Below, in pieces: positions 1 through 6,057 of a stretch of DNA of 6,057 nt (positions within the stretch are counted from its first letter, which is position 1; each line of letters begins with the position of its first letter). Source of the DNA: Actinomycetota bacterium (GTDB taxonomy: Bacteria; Actinomycetota; Acidimicrobiia; Acidimicrobiales; Ilumatobacteraceae); assembly GCA_005787025.1 (NCBI GenBank), contig SYCH01000060.1, positions 1 to 6,057 of the forward strand. Reading direction: 5' to 3'. The notes below the pieces were generated by a model that did no database searches, was not told where the DNA came from, and was given only the letters and a program-made list of their open reading frames with translations. Made by a program: the position numbers and the translations under genes.

Positions 1-327
1 CTCGGCCCGGGTGATCTTCGCCGATTCGGGAACGTCGACCTGATCGTGACGGGGGCCACGGCGGCGACCTCGGACGGTCGCCACATCGGAGGGGGCCAGC
101 GCTATCTGGCACTCGAATGGGCGATGCTGGAGCGATTGGGGCTCGTGTCGACCGCGGTTCCCGTTGTCGCACTCGTGCATGAGTGCCAACTGGTCGAAGA
201 AGTCGTGGAAGCCGACCATGACTGTCTGATCGATTTCATTGCCACCAACAGCCGAGTCATCTACGTCTGGGGATCCACCAGATCGGCGAGCAACAAGGCG
301 GCTCGATCCCTGAGGAGAATCGTGTGA
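1..327 (+). CDS. 5-formyltetrahydrofolate cyclo-ligase-like protein, C-terminal part (5' end outside window)
   Basis: The frame is open from the first base and ends at TGA 325-327, giving 108 visible residues; the N-terminal part lies off the left edge. It belongs to the 5-FCL / MTHFS-like fold. A hydrophobic strand ending in VTG is followed by a Gly-rich stretch (GRHIGGG), then an EW-A-L-LGL helix, then a VHECQLV strand. These align without gaps for about 55 residues to the complete neighbour downstream, with roughly 26 identities by eye. In the 5-FCL family the Gly-rich loop normally continues as G-x-G-x-GYxD and helps bind nucleotide and folate. Here it reads GGGQRYLAL, so the GYxD element is lost, and the copy may be catalytically impaired or act on something else. 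The stop overlaps the start of the next gene, so the two are probably co-translated. Family assignment is firm; the reaction is not known. Confidence 0.85.
   Translation, partial: LGPGDLRRFGNVDLIVTGATAATSDGRHIGGGQRYLALEWAMLERLGLVSTAVPVVALVHECQLVEEVVEADHDCLIDFIATNSRVIYVWGSTRSASNKAARSLRRIV
313..317 (+). promoter_or_regulatory. Shine-Dalgarno site for the second cyclo-ligase-like gene
   Basis: AGGAG sits 6 nt before the GTG at 324, inside the last codons of the preceding gene. It decides the GTG start of the second paralog and gives a GTGA stop/start overlap typical of translational coupling. Confidence 0.8.
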
Positions 328-1079
328 GCCGGGTCGACACTGAGAACTATCGTGAACGCATATGGGACGAGCTTTCCAAGGTCGCACGTCCCGACTCCCG
401 TTTCCATTGGGACTTCTCCAGTTTCATCTGTGATTTCGAGGGTAGCGAGGAATGCTCCGATCGGGTCCTCCAGATGGATGCCCTTACGAAGCGAGGCGAT
501 CGACGTGTCTTCATCACACCCGATAATTGTCTCGAAGATCTGCGCTTCAAGTTGATCAGTCGAGGCGTCTCGTTCGTCATGACCACCTACGGCATAGTGC
601 GTGGCTTCTACGAACTCGACTCCTCGAAGATTCCGGCTTCCGATCATCGCTATGCCGCCACCCTCGATGGTTTCGACCGCTATGCGAAGCCGGTCAGCCT
701 CGATCAGCTCCGGCGCGGTAGCCCCTTCTCTCTCCTCGTGACCGGGGGCAGTGCCGTGAGTAGCAACGGTGTCCGCTTCGGCAAAGGACACGGATACTTC
801 GACTTCGAGTGGGCGATTCTCAGCGAACTCGGCCTCACCGACAAGTCGTCAGTCGTGGTCGACGTCGTCCACGACTGTCAGTTCGTCAACGAGGTCATGC
901 CCGCCGAACGGCATGATGTCGCTGTCGATTGGGTGGTCACGCCCACCCGCTCCATAAATGTCGACCAAACGACTCGTCAGCGCGGACAGGTCTATTGGGA
1001 GATGGTACCGGGCACGGAGTTCGAACGATTGGACGTCGTTGCGGAACTTTGGGCTCTCACGAAGGAAAAACAACCCTGA
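324..1079 (+). CDS. 5-formyltetrahydrofolate cyclo-ligase-like protein (COG0212-type paralog)
   Basis: A complete 251-aa protein. Canonical 5-FCL converts 5-formyl-THF to 5,10-methenyl-THF using ATP, but this longer form resembles the paralog group (COG0212, related to MTHFSD) rather than the roughly 180-200-aa housekeeping enzyme. Visible signatures in order: RERIWDEL near the N-terminus; a DFEGSEE segment around residue 38; a TPDN...LR segment around 65-73, where the family has PD-x-Q-x-x-VR; LVTGGSAVSSNGVRFGKGHGYFDFEW around 136-161, holding an intact G-x-G-x-GYxD loop; and VVHDCQFV around 183-190. The GTG start is chosen because AGGAG lies 6 nt upstream and the preceding stop overlaps it by 4 nt. 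COG0212 paralogs have been proposed from gene clustering and genetics to have a cryptic role in thiamin metabolism, which fits the NMT1-type importer that follows. The exact reaction is unknown; true 5-FCL activity is possible but less likely. Confidence 0.88.
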   Translation: MSRVDTENYRERIWDELSKVARPDSRFHWDFSSFICDFEGSEECSDRVLQMDALTKRGDRRVFITPDNCLEDLRFKLISRGVSFVMTTYGIVRGFYELDSSKIPASDHRYAATLDGFDRYAKPVSLDQLRRGSPFSLLVTGGSAVSSNGVRFGKGHGYFDFEWAILSELGLTDKSSVVVDVVHDCQFVNEVMPAERHDVAVDWVVTPTRSINVDQTTRQRGQVYWEMVPGTEFERLDVVAELWALTKEKQP

Positions 1080-1081
1080 CC

Positions 1082-1098
1082 GGTGGTTGTCCACCACC
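1082..1098 (+). other. Small stem-loop between the cyclo-ligase-like gene and the binding-protein gene
   Basis: GGTGGT (1082-1087) pairs perfectly with ACCACC (1093-1098) around a 5-nt loop. It starts 3 nt after the stop of the upstream gene and ends about 10 nt before the ribosome binding site of the next. No T-run follows, so it is a poor intrinsic terminator. It could be a processing or mRNA-end-protecting hairpin that separates the enzyme genes from the abundant binding protein. A stem this short may also be chance. Confidence 0.4.
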
Positions 1099-1107
1099 CT
1101 CTAACTG

Positions 1108-1113
1108 AAAGGA
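1108..1113 (+). promoter_or_regulatory. Ribosome binding site of the substrate-binding protein gene
   Basis: AAAGGA lies 5 nt before ATG 1119. This fixes the start at 1119 rather than the in-frame GTG at 1083, which has no such site, would overlap the stem-loop at 1082-1098, and would add 12 residues in front of the signal peptide. Confidence 0.75.
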
Positions 1114-1118
1114 AAATC

Positions 1119-2129
1119 ATGACCAACTACACACGTCGACAAATGCTGATACGCATGTCAGCCGCCGGAGCCGGTGCCATGACATTGCCAGCCATCCTCG
1201 CCGCCTGCGGTGGAGACGACAGTGAATCGGGCGGTTCGGGCAGCACGACCGACTTCACCATGCAGGCAGCCTGGATCAACGACGCCGAGTTCATGGGCTA
1301 CTTCATCGCCATGGACAAGGGTTACTACACCGAGCAGGGACTGAAGTTGAACTACCTCCCCGGTGGTCCTGACGTCATTCCCGAGAGCAGTCTCCTCGGG
1401 GGCAAGGCTCCGCTGGCGTTGACGACTCCGGACAGCACCATCAACGCCATCGTCAACGATGGCGCGCCATTCGTGATCATCGGCGCTCAGTATCAGAAGA
1501 ACCCGATCGGCGTCGTCAGCCTCAAGAAGAACCCCATCAACTCCCCGCAGGATTTGGTGGGCAAGACACTGGCGGTTCCGCCGGCCAACACCTTGTCGGT
1601 GGAAGCCATGCTGAAGTTGAGTGGCGTGAACAAGGACGACGTCAACATCGTCCCCTACGCGTACGACCCGACTCCGCTCGTGCAAGGCGAGATCGACGCG
1701 TCGATCGATTTCACGACCAACGTTCCCTACACGATCGAAGAAGCAGGCGAGGCGGCGACGTCGTTCCTGCTCTACGACTACGGCTTCACCATCTACAACG
1801 ACACCGTCGTCGTCACCAAGGATGCGTTGAAGAACAACCGTGCGGAAATCGTGAAGTGGTTGCGGGCGAGCCGTCAGGGTTGGGACGAGAACTTCAAGGA
1901 TCCGGCCAAGTATCCGGCGGAATTCGAGGAGACCTACTTCAAGGGAACCGGTCGAACGATCGCCAACGAAGTCTTCTTCAACAAGGCCCAGCAGTCGTTG
2001 ATGGAGACCTCGGGTGGGTTCTTCTCGATGACCGAAGAAGGGATCGAGGCCAACTTGGCCGCACTGGCCGAGATCGGCATCAAGGGCTCACGCGACATGT
2101 TCGACACCACGCTGCTCGAAGAAGTCTGA
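1119..2129 (+). CDS. ABC transporter substrate-binding lipoprotein, NMT1/THI5-like family
   Basis: A 336-aa extracytoplasmic binding protein that should capture the ligand and deliver it to the fused permease encoded two genes downstream. The N-terminus carries a twin-arginine motif (T-R-R-Q-M-L, residues 5-10), a hydrophobic stretch, and a lipobox ILAAC with the lipidated Cys at residue 30. A Gly/Ser/Asp-rich linker follows, so export by Tat and anchoring on the outer face of the membrane are predicted. The mature part begins with the NMT1 pattern AWINDAEFMGYFIAMDKGYY (residues 51-70), then an LPGGPDV loop near 80-86 and a GKAPLALTTPD segment. This family includes SsuA (sulfonates), ThiY (formylaminopyrimidine), RibY (riboflavin) and nitrate/bicarbonate proteins. 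The CCCFC motif of eukaryotic THI5 enzymes is absent, so this is a binder and not a pyrimidine synthase. Ligand undetermined; a thiamin-type pyrimidine is favoured from context only. Confidence 0.92.
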   Translation: MTNYTRRQMLIRMSAAGAGAMTLPAILAACGGDDSESGGSGSTTDFTMQAAWINDAEFMGYFIAMDKGYYTEQGLKLNYLPGGPDVIPESSLLGGKAPLALTTPDSTINAIVNDGAPFVIIGAQYQKNPIGVVSLKKNPINSPQDLVGKTLAVPPANTLSVEAMLKLSGVNKDDVNIVPYAYDPTPLVQGEIDASIDFTTNVPYTIEEAGEAATSFLLYDYGFTIYNDTVVVTKDALKNNRAEIVKWLRASRQGWDENFKDPAKYPAEFEETYFKGTGRTIANEVFFNKAQQSLMETSGGFFSMTEEGIEANLAALAEIGIKGSRDMFDTTLLEEV

Positions 2130-2130
2130 T

Positions 2131-2928
2131 TTGCCGCAGGCCGACTCGTCGCATGGAGGTGCGCTCCACGTTTCGAACGTGGAGCGCACCTTCGAGTTGG
2201 ACGGTGATGTTGTTCATGCCTTGAGCGACGTGTCGCTGTCGGCGCCCGTTGGTTCGTTCATCGCTTTGATCGGACCCTCGGGATGCGGCAAGTCCACGTT
2301 GCTGCGTCTCTTGGCCGGACTCGACGAGCCCAATGCCGGCACGCTGTCGATCGGCGGTCGCTCGCCGAGTGAGATGCGACGAGCCAACCGGTTGGGTGTG
2401 GCTTTTCAGGACCCGGCGTTGCTGCCGTGGCGCTCGGTCGTGAAGAACGTCGCGTTGCCCCTGCAGGTGTCCGGTCAGTCGGTGCGTGACCACGAGCAAC
2501 GCATCGCCGAATTGATCGAATTGGTCGGCCTGTCGGCCTTCGTCAATGCCCTGCCCGGGCAGTTATCGGGCGGTATGCGTCAACGTGCCGCCATTGCTCG
2601 TGCCCTCGTGACCGAACCCGACCTGCTCCTGCTCGACGAGCCGTTCGGCGCACTGGACGAAATCCTTCGTCGAACGATGAACCTCGAGCTTCAACGCATC
2701 TGGTCGGATCGTCGGCCGACCACGGTGCTCGTCACGCACTCGATCGAAGAGGCGGCATTCCTCGCCGATCGGGTGGCGGTGATGTCGGCTCGGCCCGGCC
2801 GAATCGTCGAGATCGTCGACGTGCCGTTCGAGCGCCCGCGGCAGCCTGAACTGATGCGCACACCGGAGTTTCACGCGCTGGCCGATCATTTGTCCGATCT
2901 TCTGCATTCCGGAGCCAGTACTCGCTGA
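2131..2928 (+). CDS. ABC transporter ATP-binding protein, SsuB/ThiZ/TauB-type
   Basis: A 265-aa cytoplasmic ATPase that powers the importer; its partner is the fused permease. All nucleotide-binding elements are intact: Walker A GPSGCGKST (residues 48-56), Q-loop Gln93 in VAFQDPALLPW, signature LSGGMRQR (145-152), Walker B LLLLDEP (165-171), D-loop ALD (174-176) and H-loop His203. The FQ-x-x-x-LLPW sequence is typical of ATPases serving nitrate, sulfonate and thiamin-pyrimidine importers. The start is taken as TTG 2131, 1 nt after the previous stop. The next in-frame candidate, GTG 2179, would delete the first beta strand (ALHVSNV). No strong Shine-Dalgarno is seen before the TTG; only a purine stretch AAGAAG lies about 6 nt upstream, so reinitiation after the binding-protein gene is likely. 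Codons 9-21 are occupied by a long perfect inverted repeat, annotated separately. Confidence 0.93.
   Translation: MPQADSSHGGALHVSNVERTFELDGDVVHALSDVSLSAPVGSFIALIGPSGCGKSTLLRLLAGLDEPNAGTLSIGGRSPSEMRRANRLGVAFQDPALLPWRSVVKNVALPLQVSGQSVRDHEQRIAELIELVGLSAFVNALPGQLSGGMRQRAAIARALVTEPDLLLLDEPFGALDEILRRTMNLELQRIWSDRRPTTVLVTHSIEEAAFLADRVAVMSARPGRIVEIVDVPFERPRQPELMRTPEFHALADHLSDLLHSGASTR
2157..2191 (+). repeat. Perfect 16-bp inverted repeat (3-nt loop) inside the start of the ATPase gene
   Basis: The left arm AGGTGCGCTCCACGTT (2157-2172) is the exact reverse complement of 2176-2191, with TCG as the loop. In RNA the stem could extend outwards by G-U, G-C and U-G pairs (2154-2156 with 2192-2194) to 19 pairs. 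It begins 27 nt after the binding-protein stop and lies in codons 9-21 of the ATPase gene, where the arms encode GALHV and NVERT. No T-run follows, so it is not a classic intrinsic terminator. Likely roles are protecting the 3' end of the binding-protein message and lowering ATPase/permease expression, or a DNA operator. The structure is read directly from the sequence; the function is inferred. Confidence 0.9.
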
Positions 2929-4463
2929 TGACCCTGGCTCGGGTGGCACGCGGTGCCCTCGTGGTGGCGATCATCGTCGCCGTCTGGGAAGCGCTCGGGC
3001 AATGGGAATTGGTCGCCGGCGGCGCCTTGCCACCGCCCTCGGACATCGTGCGACAATTCTGGGGAGATCGCTCCGATTACCCCCCGCATCTTTCGGTCAC
3101 GCTCAAGTCGGCTGGCCTCGGTTTCGTGTTCGGCAACATCGTTGCCATCGTCGTCGGGGTGATCAGTGCGCGCTGGAGGACAGCCGAATCGCTGTTCCGT
3201 GGGGTGGGTGTGTCGCTCTTCGCCATGCCGCTGATCGCCATCGTTCCGGTTCTGTTGCTCGCCTTCTCGGGAACCGTTCCCCGCATCGTGCTGGCGGCAA
3301 TGGCGGTGTACTACCCGACGTACGTGGCGACGATCGTTGGCATGCGCTCGGTCGATCCCCGACTCGTCGACGTGGTTCGGGTGGCGGGCGGTGAGGAGTA
3401 CGCCGTCACCCGGTGGCTCCGAGTGCGTTCGGCGATCCCCCATGTCGTCAATGCCTTCAAGATTTCGGCGCCGGCCGCTCTGCTCGGCACCTTGTTGGTC
3501 GAATTCGGTGGTGGCAGTCGGTGGGGTCTCGGGACGTATTTGCTCGGGTCATTGGGTCAGGCGAATCCGGCACGGTTGTGGGGGATCGGGCTCACGGCGA
3601 CGATCGTGGCCGCGCTCGCCTACGCGATCTTCGCGGTGATCGCGCAACGTCTGACCCGAACGTCCTTGTCGGCCACCGTCGACACGGCGATCGTTCGCTC
3701 CGAATCCGGATCCTGGCCGCGTCGAATCGGCATGGTGTTCCTCTCGGCTGGTTTCGTGCTCGGGTTGTGGGCTCTCACGTTGAAGTTGCTCGGCATGTCG
3801 CCGATCGTCGCCAAGTCGCCGTTGGCGGTCGTGAAGTATCTGACGAGTGATCCGCGGGCGGCAGCGACTCGTGATCGATTGTTCGATGCCTACCGGGAAA
3901 CTCTTCCTCTCGCCCTGTTGGGCTTGGCGTGCGGATTGCTGGCGGCTCTGCTGCTGGCCGTGATCCTGCAGCTCAAGCCCACGCTGGGTCGAAGTGTGTT
4001 GCCCTTTGCTCTGATCTCTCAGACCATGCCCCTCCCGGCTCTGACGCCGTTGATCGTGCTGATTTTCGGACGTGACGTATTGGCCACCGTGGTGGTGTGT
4101 GTTTCGGTCACGTTCTTTCCATCCTTCGTGACCATCAGTCAGGCACTCGCCTCTGTTTCACCAGCCGCGGTCGATGTGGTGAGCGTGAGTGGAGGTGGAC
4201 GGATCAGCGCGTTGCGGTATGTCGGACTTCCGAGTTCCGTGCCGGCGTTGGCCACGGCGGCGCGACTTGCGGCACCTCGTGCGCTGCTCGGTGTGATGAT
4301 CGCGGAGTACCTTGCCACCGGCAATGGCTTGGGGAATCTGCTCAACGAATCTCGCGGACGACTCGACTACGGCATGATCTGGACCGTGGCCACCACCTCG
4401 GTGTTGGTGGCCGTGTTGATCACTCAACTCATCGGCGTTCTCGAGCGGCTCGCGCGTCGTTGA
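2928..4463 (+). CDS. ABC transporter permease, two fused SsuC/ThiX-like membrane domains
   Basis: A 511-aa inner-membrane protein, about twice the 250-280 aa of an SsuC or ThiX subunit, because two BPD_transp_1 domains are joined in one chain. Each half has about six hydrophobic segments (roughly 8-24, 62-80, 95-113, 117-138, 172-192 and 214-238; then 264-288, 326-349, 358-381, 384-407, 445-463 and 485-508). Between them is a hydrophilic linker near 240-262. Each half carries an EAA-type coupling loop that contacts the ATPase: VDVVRVAGGEEY...IP at about 147-171 and VDVVSVSGGGRI...VP at about 413-436. The near-identical VDVV-x-V-x-GG core supports an origin by fusion of related subunits. ATG 2928 overlaps the ATPase stop by 1 nt (TGATG). 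The nearest GGAG (2911-2914) is 13 nt away, so translation probably depends on coupling. One such protein could fill the whole membrane channel. Confidence 0.92.
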   Translation: MTLARVARGALVVAIIVAVWEALGQWELVAGGALPPPSDIVRQFWGDRSDYPPHLSVTLKSAGLGFVFGNIVAIVVGVISARWRTAESLFRGVGVSLFAMPLIAIVPVLLLAFSGTVPRIVLAAMAVYYPTYVATIVGMRSVDPRLVDVVRVAGGEEYAVTRWLRVRSAIPHVVNAFKISAPAALLGTLLVEFGGGSRWGLGTYLLGSLGQANPARLWGIGLTATIVAALAYAIFAVIAQRLTRTSLSATVDTAIVRSESGSWPRRIGMVFLSAGFVLGLWALTLKLLGMSPIVAKSPLAVVKYLTSDPRAAATRDRLFDAYRETLPLALLGLACGLLAALLLAVILQLKPTLGRSVLPFALISQTMPLPALTPLIVLIFGRDVLATVVVCVSVTFFPSFVTISQALASVSPAAVDVVSVSGGGRISALRYVGLPSSVPALATAARLAAPRALLGVMIAEYLATGNGLGNLLNESRGRLDYGMIWTVATTSVLVAVLITQLIGVLERLARR

Positions 4464-4472
4464 TCGGGCGCA

Positions 4473-4494
4473 GGTCGGTTACTCGAGTCCGACC
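4473..4494. terminator. Possible hairpin between the convergent permease and adenine deaminase genes
   Basis: GGTCGG (4473-4478) is the reverse complement of CCGACC (4489-4494), around a 10-nt spacer that itself contains the palindrome ACTCGAGT. It overlaps the deaminase stop codon and sits 9 nt after the permease stop, where a bidirectional terminator would be expected. Neither side has a T-run, so any termination here would be weak or rho-assisted. Confidence 0.35.
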
Positions 4495-6057
4495 GGAATG
4501 GCCGACCAACGATTCACGTCGATCAAGCCGTGGTCGGTGATACGCAGATCGGGTATGACCGACAGGCCCAGGAACGAGAGCAACATGAACGGTGCGGCGA
4601 TGCGAATACCAAAATCGTGGCTCACGCTTTCCATGTTGACGAGTTGATCGGCCACGGTCTCGAGGGATTGATCGCTCATCAACCCGGCGATGGGTAGGGG
4701 AACTTCGGCGAGAACCCGGCCGTCGTGGACGAGAACCTGTCCACCACCCAATTCGGCCAGGCGTCGAACGGCGACTTCCATGTCGGCGGGACCGGATCGA
4801 TCTCGGGATCCAACCACCATGATGTTGTGCGCGTCGTGACACACACTCGATGCAATTGCTCCGCGTTCCAGACCGAAAGAGTGCACGTAGCCGAGTCCGA
4901 TCCGCCCCGTCTTCTTGTGTCGTTCGATCACGGCGATGCGGGCCAAGTCGATGTTCGGGTCGTCGACATCGACGTCGACACGGTGCGTGCGAACGGTTCC
5001 TTCGGTCACTCCGATGGCGATCGCGCGGCCCGAGGCTGGTTGTTCGATCGTGAGCTCGGCGGCCGAGGGTACGTGGTGCATGTTGATGCGGTCACGGAAG
5101 AAGTCGGGCGCCGGTGACGGTGGCACGACACCGGGAATGATCTTGCCGTCACGGGCCACGAGACGACCACGCTGATACACCGCCGTCGGCCGGTAACCCT
5201 CGAGCTTGTCGAACACCACCAGATCGGCTTGGTAGCCGGGGGCAAGTTGTCCGAGATGGAAGAAGTTGTGAAAATCAGCGGCGTTGTAGGACGCCAGAAC
5301 GAGTGCATCAATGTCGCTCAGACCAGCTTCGACGGCCAGACGAATGCAGTGGTTGATGTGCCCGATGGCGCGAATCTGATCGGGCTCGCGATCATCGGTG
5401 CACAGGGCGGCGCGAGTGGTCCCATGATGGAGGACGGTCGGAAGCAGCTCCACCAGATCTCGACACGCCGAGCCGTAGCGGAGGAACAGCCACATGCCCT
5501 TTTGGCGCTTCTCGTGGGCCTCGTCGGGAGCGAACGCCTCATGGTCGGACTCGACTCCGGCGGCGAGATAGGCGTCGAGTTGGGGTCCGCGCAGACCGGG
5601 CGCGTGTCCGTCGACACTGCGCCAACCGGCCGCGGCAATGATCTCACGGAACGTGGGATCGCCGTTGATGACCGCCGGGTAGTTCATGACCTCACCGACA
5701 CCGATCGCGCGGAATTCGTCGATGATGTAGCGCACATCGGCGGCGGAGAAGGCCGCCGCGGCGCTTTCGAACGGTGAAGCCGGCACGCAACTCGAGGCGG
5801 CGATTCCAAAAGTGAAAGGCATTCTCTCGGCCGCACCGGCCAGCGCCGCCACACCGTCGAGGCCGCACACGTTCGCTATCTCGTGCGGATCGCAGGCCAC
5901 CGCGGTGGTGCCGCAGGGCAGCGCGCCTTTCACGAATTCGTCGATCCACAACTTGGTCGACTCGAGATGCATGTGGGCATCGACGAAACCGGCGACAATG
6001 GCCGCTCCGGCGACGTCGACGGTTTCGAGGGCGTCGCGTCGTCCCCATCCGGCGACC
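4479..6057 (-). CDS. ade: Adenine deaminase (N-terminus outside window)
   Basis: A cytoplasmic amidohydrolase converting adenine to hypoxanthine and ammonia for purine salvage. The frame stays open to the right edge, giving 525 visible residues; whole proteins of this family have roughly 560-600, so the missing part is short. The ATG at 5972 is internal, because the sequence before it encodes the conserved GFVDAH leading into the metal site. Counting from the edge, motifs in order are: HMH (28-30, metal); GTTAVACDPHEIANV (49-63); GEVMNYP with Glu122 as the probable bridging ligand; DGHAPG (His151); SDHE (His172); CTDD (about 219-222); then APGYQADLVVFD. The C-terminal domain typical of Ade shows CHDAHNIMVVG and LPIAGLMSD. 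No active-site residue appears lost. The stop TAA (4481-4479) faces the permease stop 15 nt away, so this is a separate transcription unit. A related amidohydrolase acting on another aminated heterocycle is possible but less likely. Confidence 0.93.
   Translation of the reverse strand, partial: VAGWGRRDALETVDVAGAAIVAGFVDAHMHLESTKLWIDEFVKGALPCGTTAVACDPHEIANVCGLDGVAALAGAAERMPFTFGIAASSCVPASPFESAAAAFSAADVRYIIDEFRAIGVGEVMNYPAVINGDPTFREIIAAAGWRSVDGHAPGLRGPQLDAYLAAGVESDHEAFAPDEAHEKRQKGMWLFLRYGSACRDLVELLPTVLHHGTTRAALCTDDREPDQIRAIGHINHCIRLAVEAGLSDIDALVLASYNAADFHNFFHLGQLAPGYQADLVVFDKLEGYRPTAVYQRGRLVARDGKIIPGVVPPSPAPDFFRDRINMHHVPSAAELTIEQPASGRAIAIGVTEGTVRTHRVDVDVDDPNIDLARIAVIERHKKTGRIGLGYVHSFGLERGAIASSVCHDAHNIMVVGSRDRSGPADMEVAVRRLAELGGGQVLVHDGRVLAEVPLPIAGLMSDQSLETVADQLVNMESVSHDFGIRIAAPFMLLSFLGLSVIPDLRITDHGLIDVNRWSAIPVGLE

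Noticed and set aside
341..346. CTGAGA, resembling part of the TPP riboswitch core.
   Set aside because: It is inside coding sequence and the rest of the thi-box (the ACCTGATC-type arm in correct order and spacing) is missing, so it is chance.
850..877. A 9-bp inverted repeat with a 10-nt spacer in the second cyclo-ligase-like gene.
   Set aside because: It falls in codons for a Val/Asp-rich conserved strand (VVVDVVHD), where repeated GTC/GAC codons produce such symmetry easily, and the loop is long.
1083..1118. A GTG start at 1083 giving a 12-residue longer binding protein.
   Set aside because: There is no ribosome site before it, it lies in the stem-loop, and the extension would precede a normal Tat/lipoprotein signal that begins at ATG 1119 behind AAAGGA.
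2153..2224. A 23-codon frame starting at ATG 2153, overlapping the palindrome, which could be read as a leader peptide.
   Set aside because: It has no ribosome binding site of its own, lies within the ATPase coding sequence in another frame, and its composition is what a shifted frame of that gene would give.
2551..2562. A 12-base palindrome CTGCCCGGGCAG in the ATPase gene.
   Set aside because: It has no loop to form a hairpin, is GC-rich as expected here, and lies in the codons just before the conserved ABC signature.
4962..4982. A GTCGAC/ATCGAC repeated tract resembling a small tandem repeat.
   Set aside because: It encodes the Val-Asp repeats (VDVDVDD) of the deaminase C-terminal domain; codon repetition explains it.
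5229..5777. A 182-codon + strand open frame opposite the adenine deaminase.
   Set aside because: It is antisense to a strongly conserved gene, has no recognisable motif, and is the usual by-product of GC-rich codon use.

Overview
The window looks like chromosomal DNA of a high-GC actinobacterium. The coding is dense, the codons are GC-rich, GTG and TTG starts occur, and there is a Tat-type lipoprotein signal ending in a Cys-Gly-Gly-Asp-Asp linker. A member of Acidimicrobiia is my best guess, but this is an impression from protein style and not a demonstrated placement. No mobile element, tRNA, rRNA or CRISPR array is visible, and no gap between genes exceeds 40 bases.

Left and centre (1-4463, + strand): five genes in a tight run that looks like one operon entering from the left edge. 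Two tandem paralogs of the 5-formyltetrahydrofolate cyclo-ligase-like family (COG0212 type) come first. The first lacks its N-terminus here; the second is complete. Their reading frames overlap by 4 nt. After a 39-nt gap come a Tat/lipoprotein NMT1/THI5-like substrate-binding protein, an SsuB/ThiZ-type ATPase starting 1 nt after the previous stop, and a 511-aa permease in which two membrane domains are fused. The permease start overlaps the ATPase stop. The three transport genes form a complete ABC importer for a small, probably aromatic or heterocyclic, nutrient.

Right (4479-6057, - strand): most of an adenine deaminase gene, convergent with the permease and 15 nt from it. Its N-terminus lies beyond the right edge. 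All the metal-site motifs expected in the visible part are present.

Working model (inference): the importer brings in a pyrimidine-like or purine-like ring compound. COG0212-type cyclo-ligase paralogs have been linked by published comparative genomics to thiamin metabolism, and NMT1-type importers include the thiamin-pyrimidine transporter ThiXYZ, so thiamin precursor salvage is the leading idea. The neighbouring adenine deaminase makes purine salvage an alternative. The most striking non-coding signal is a perfect 16-bp inverted repeat with a 3-nt loop, buried in the first 21 codons of the ATPase gene. It would fold into a very stable mRNA hairpin just after the binding-protein gene.
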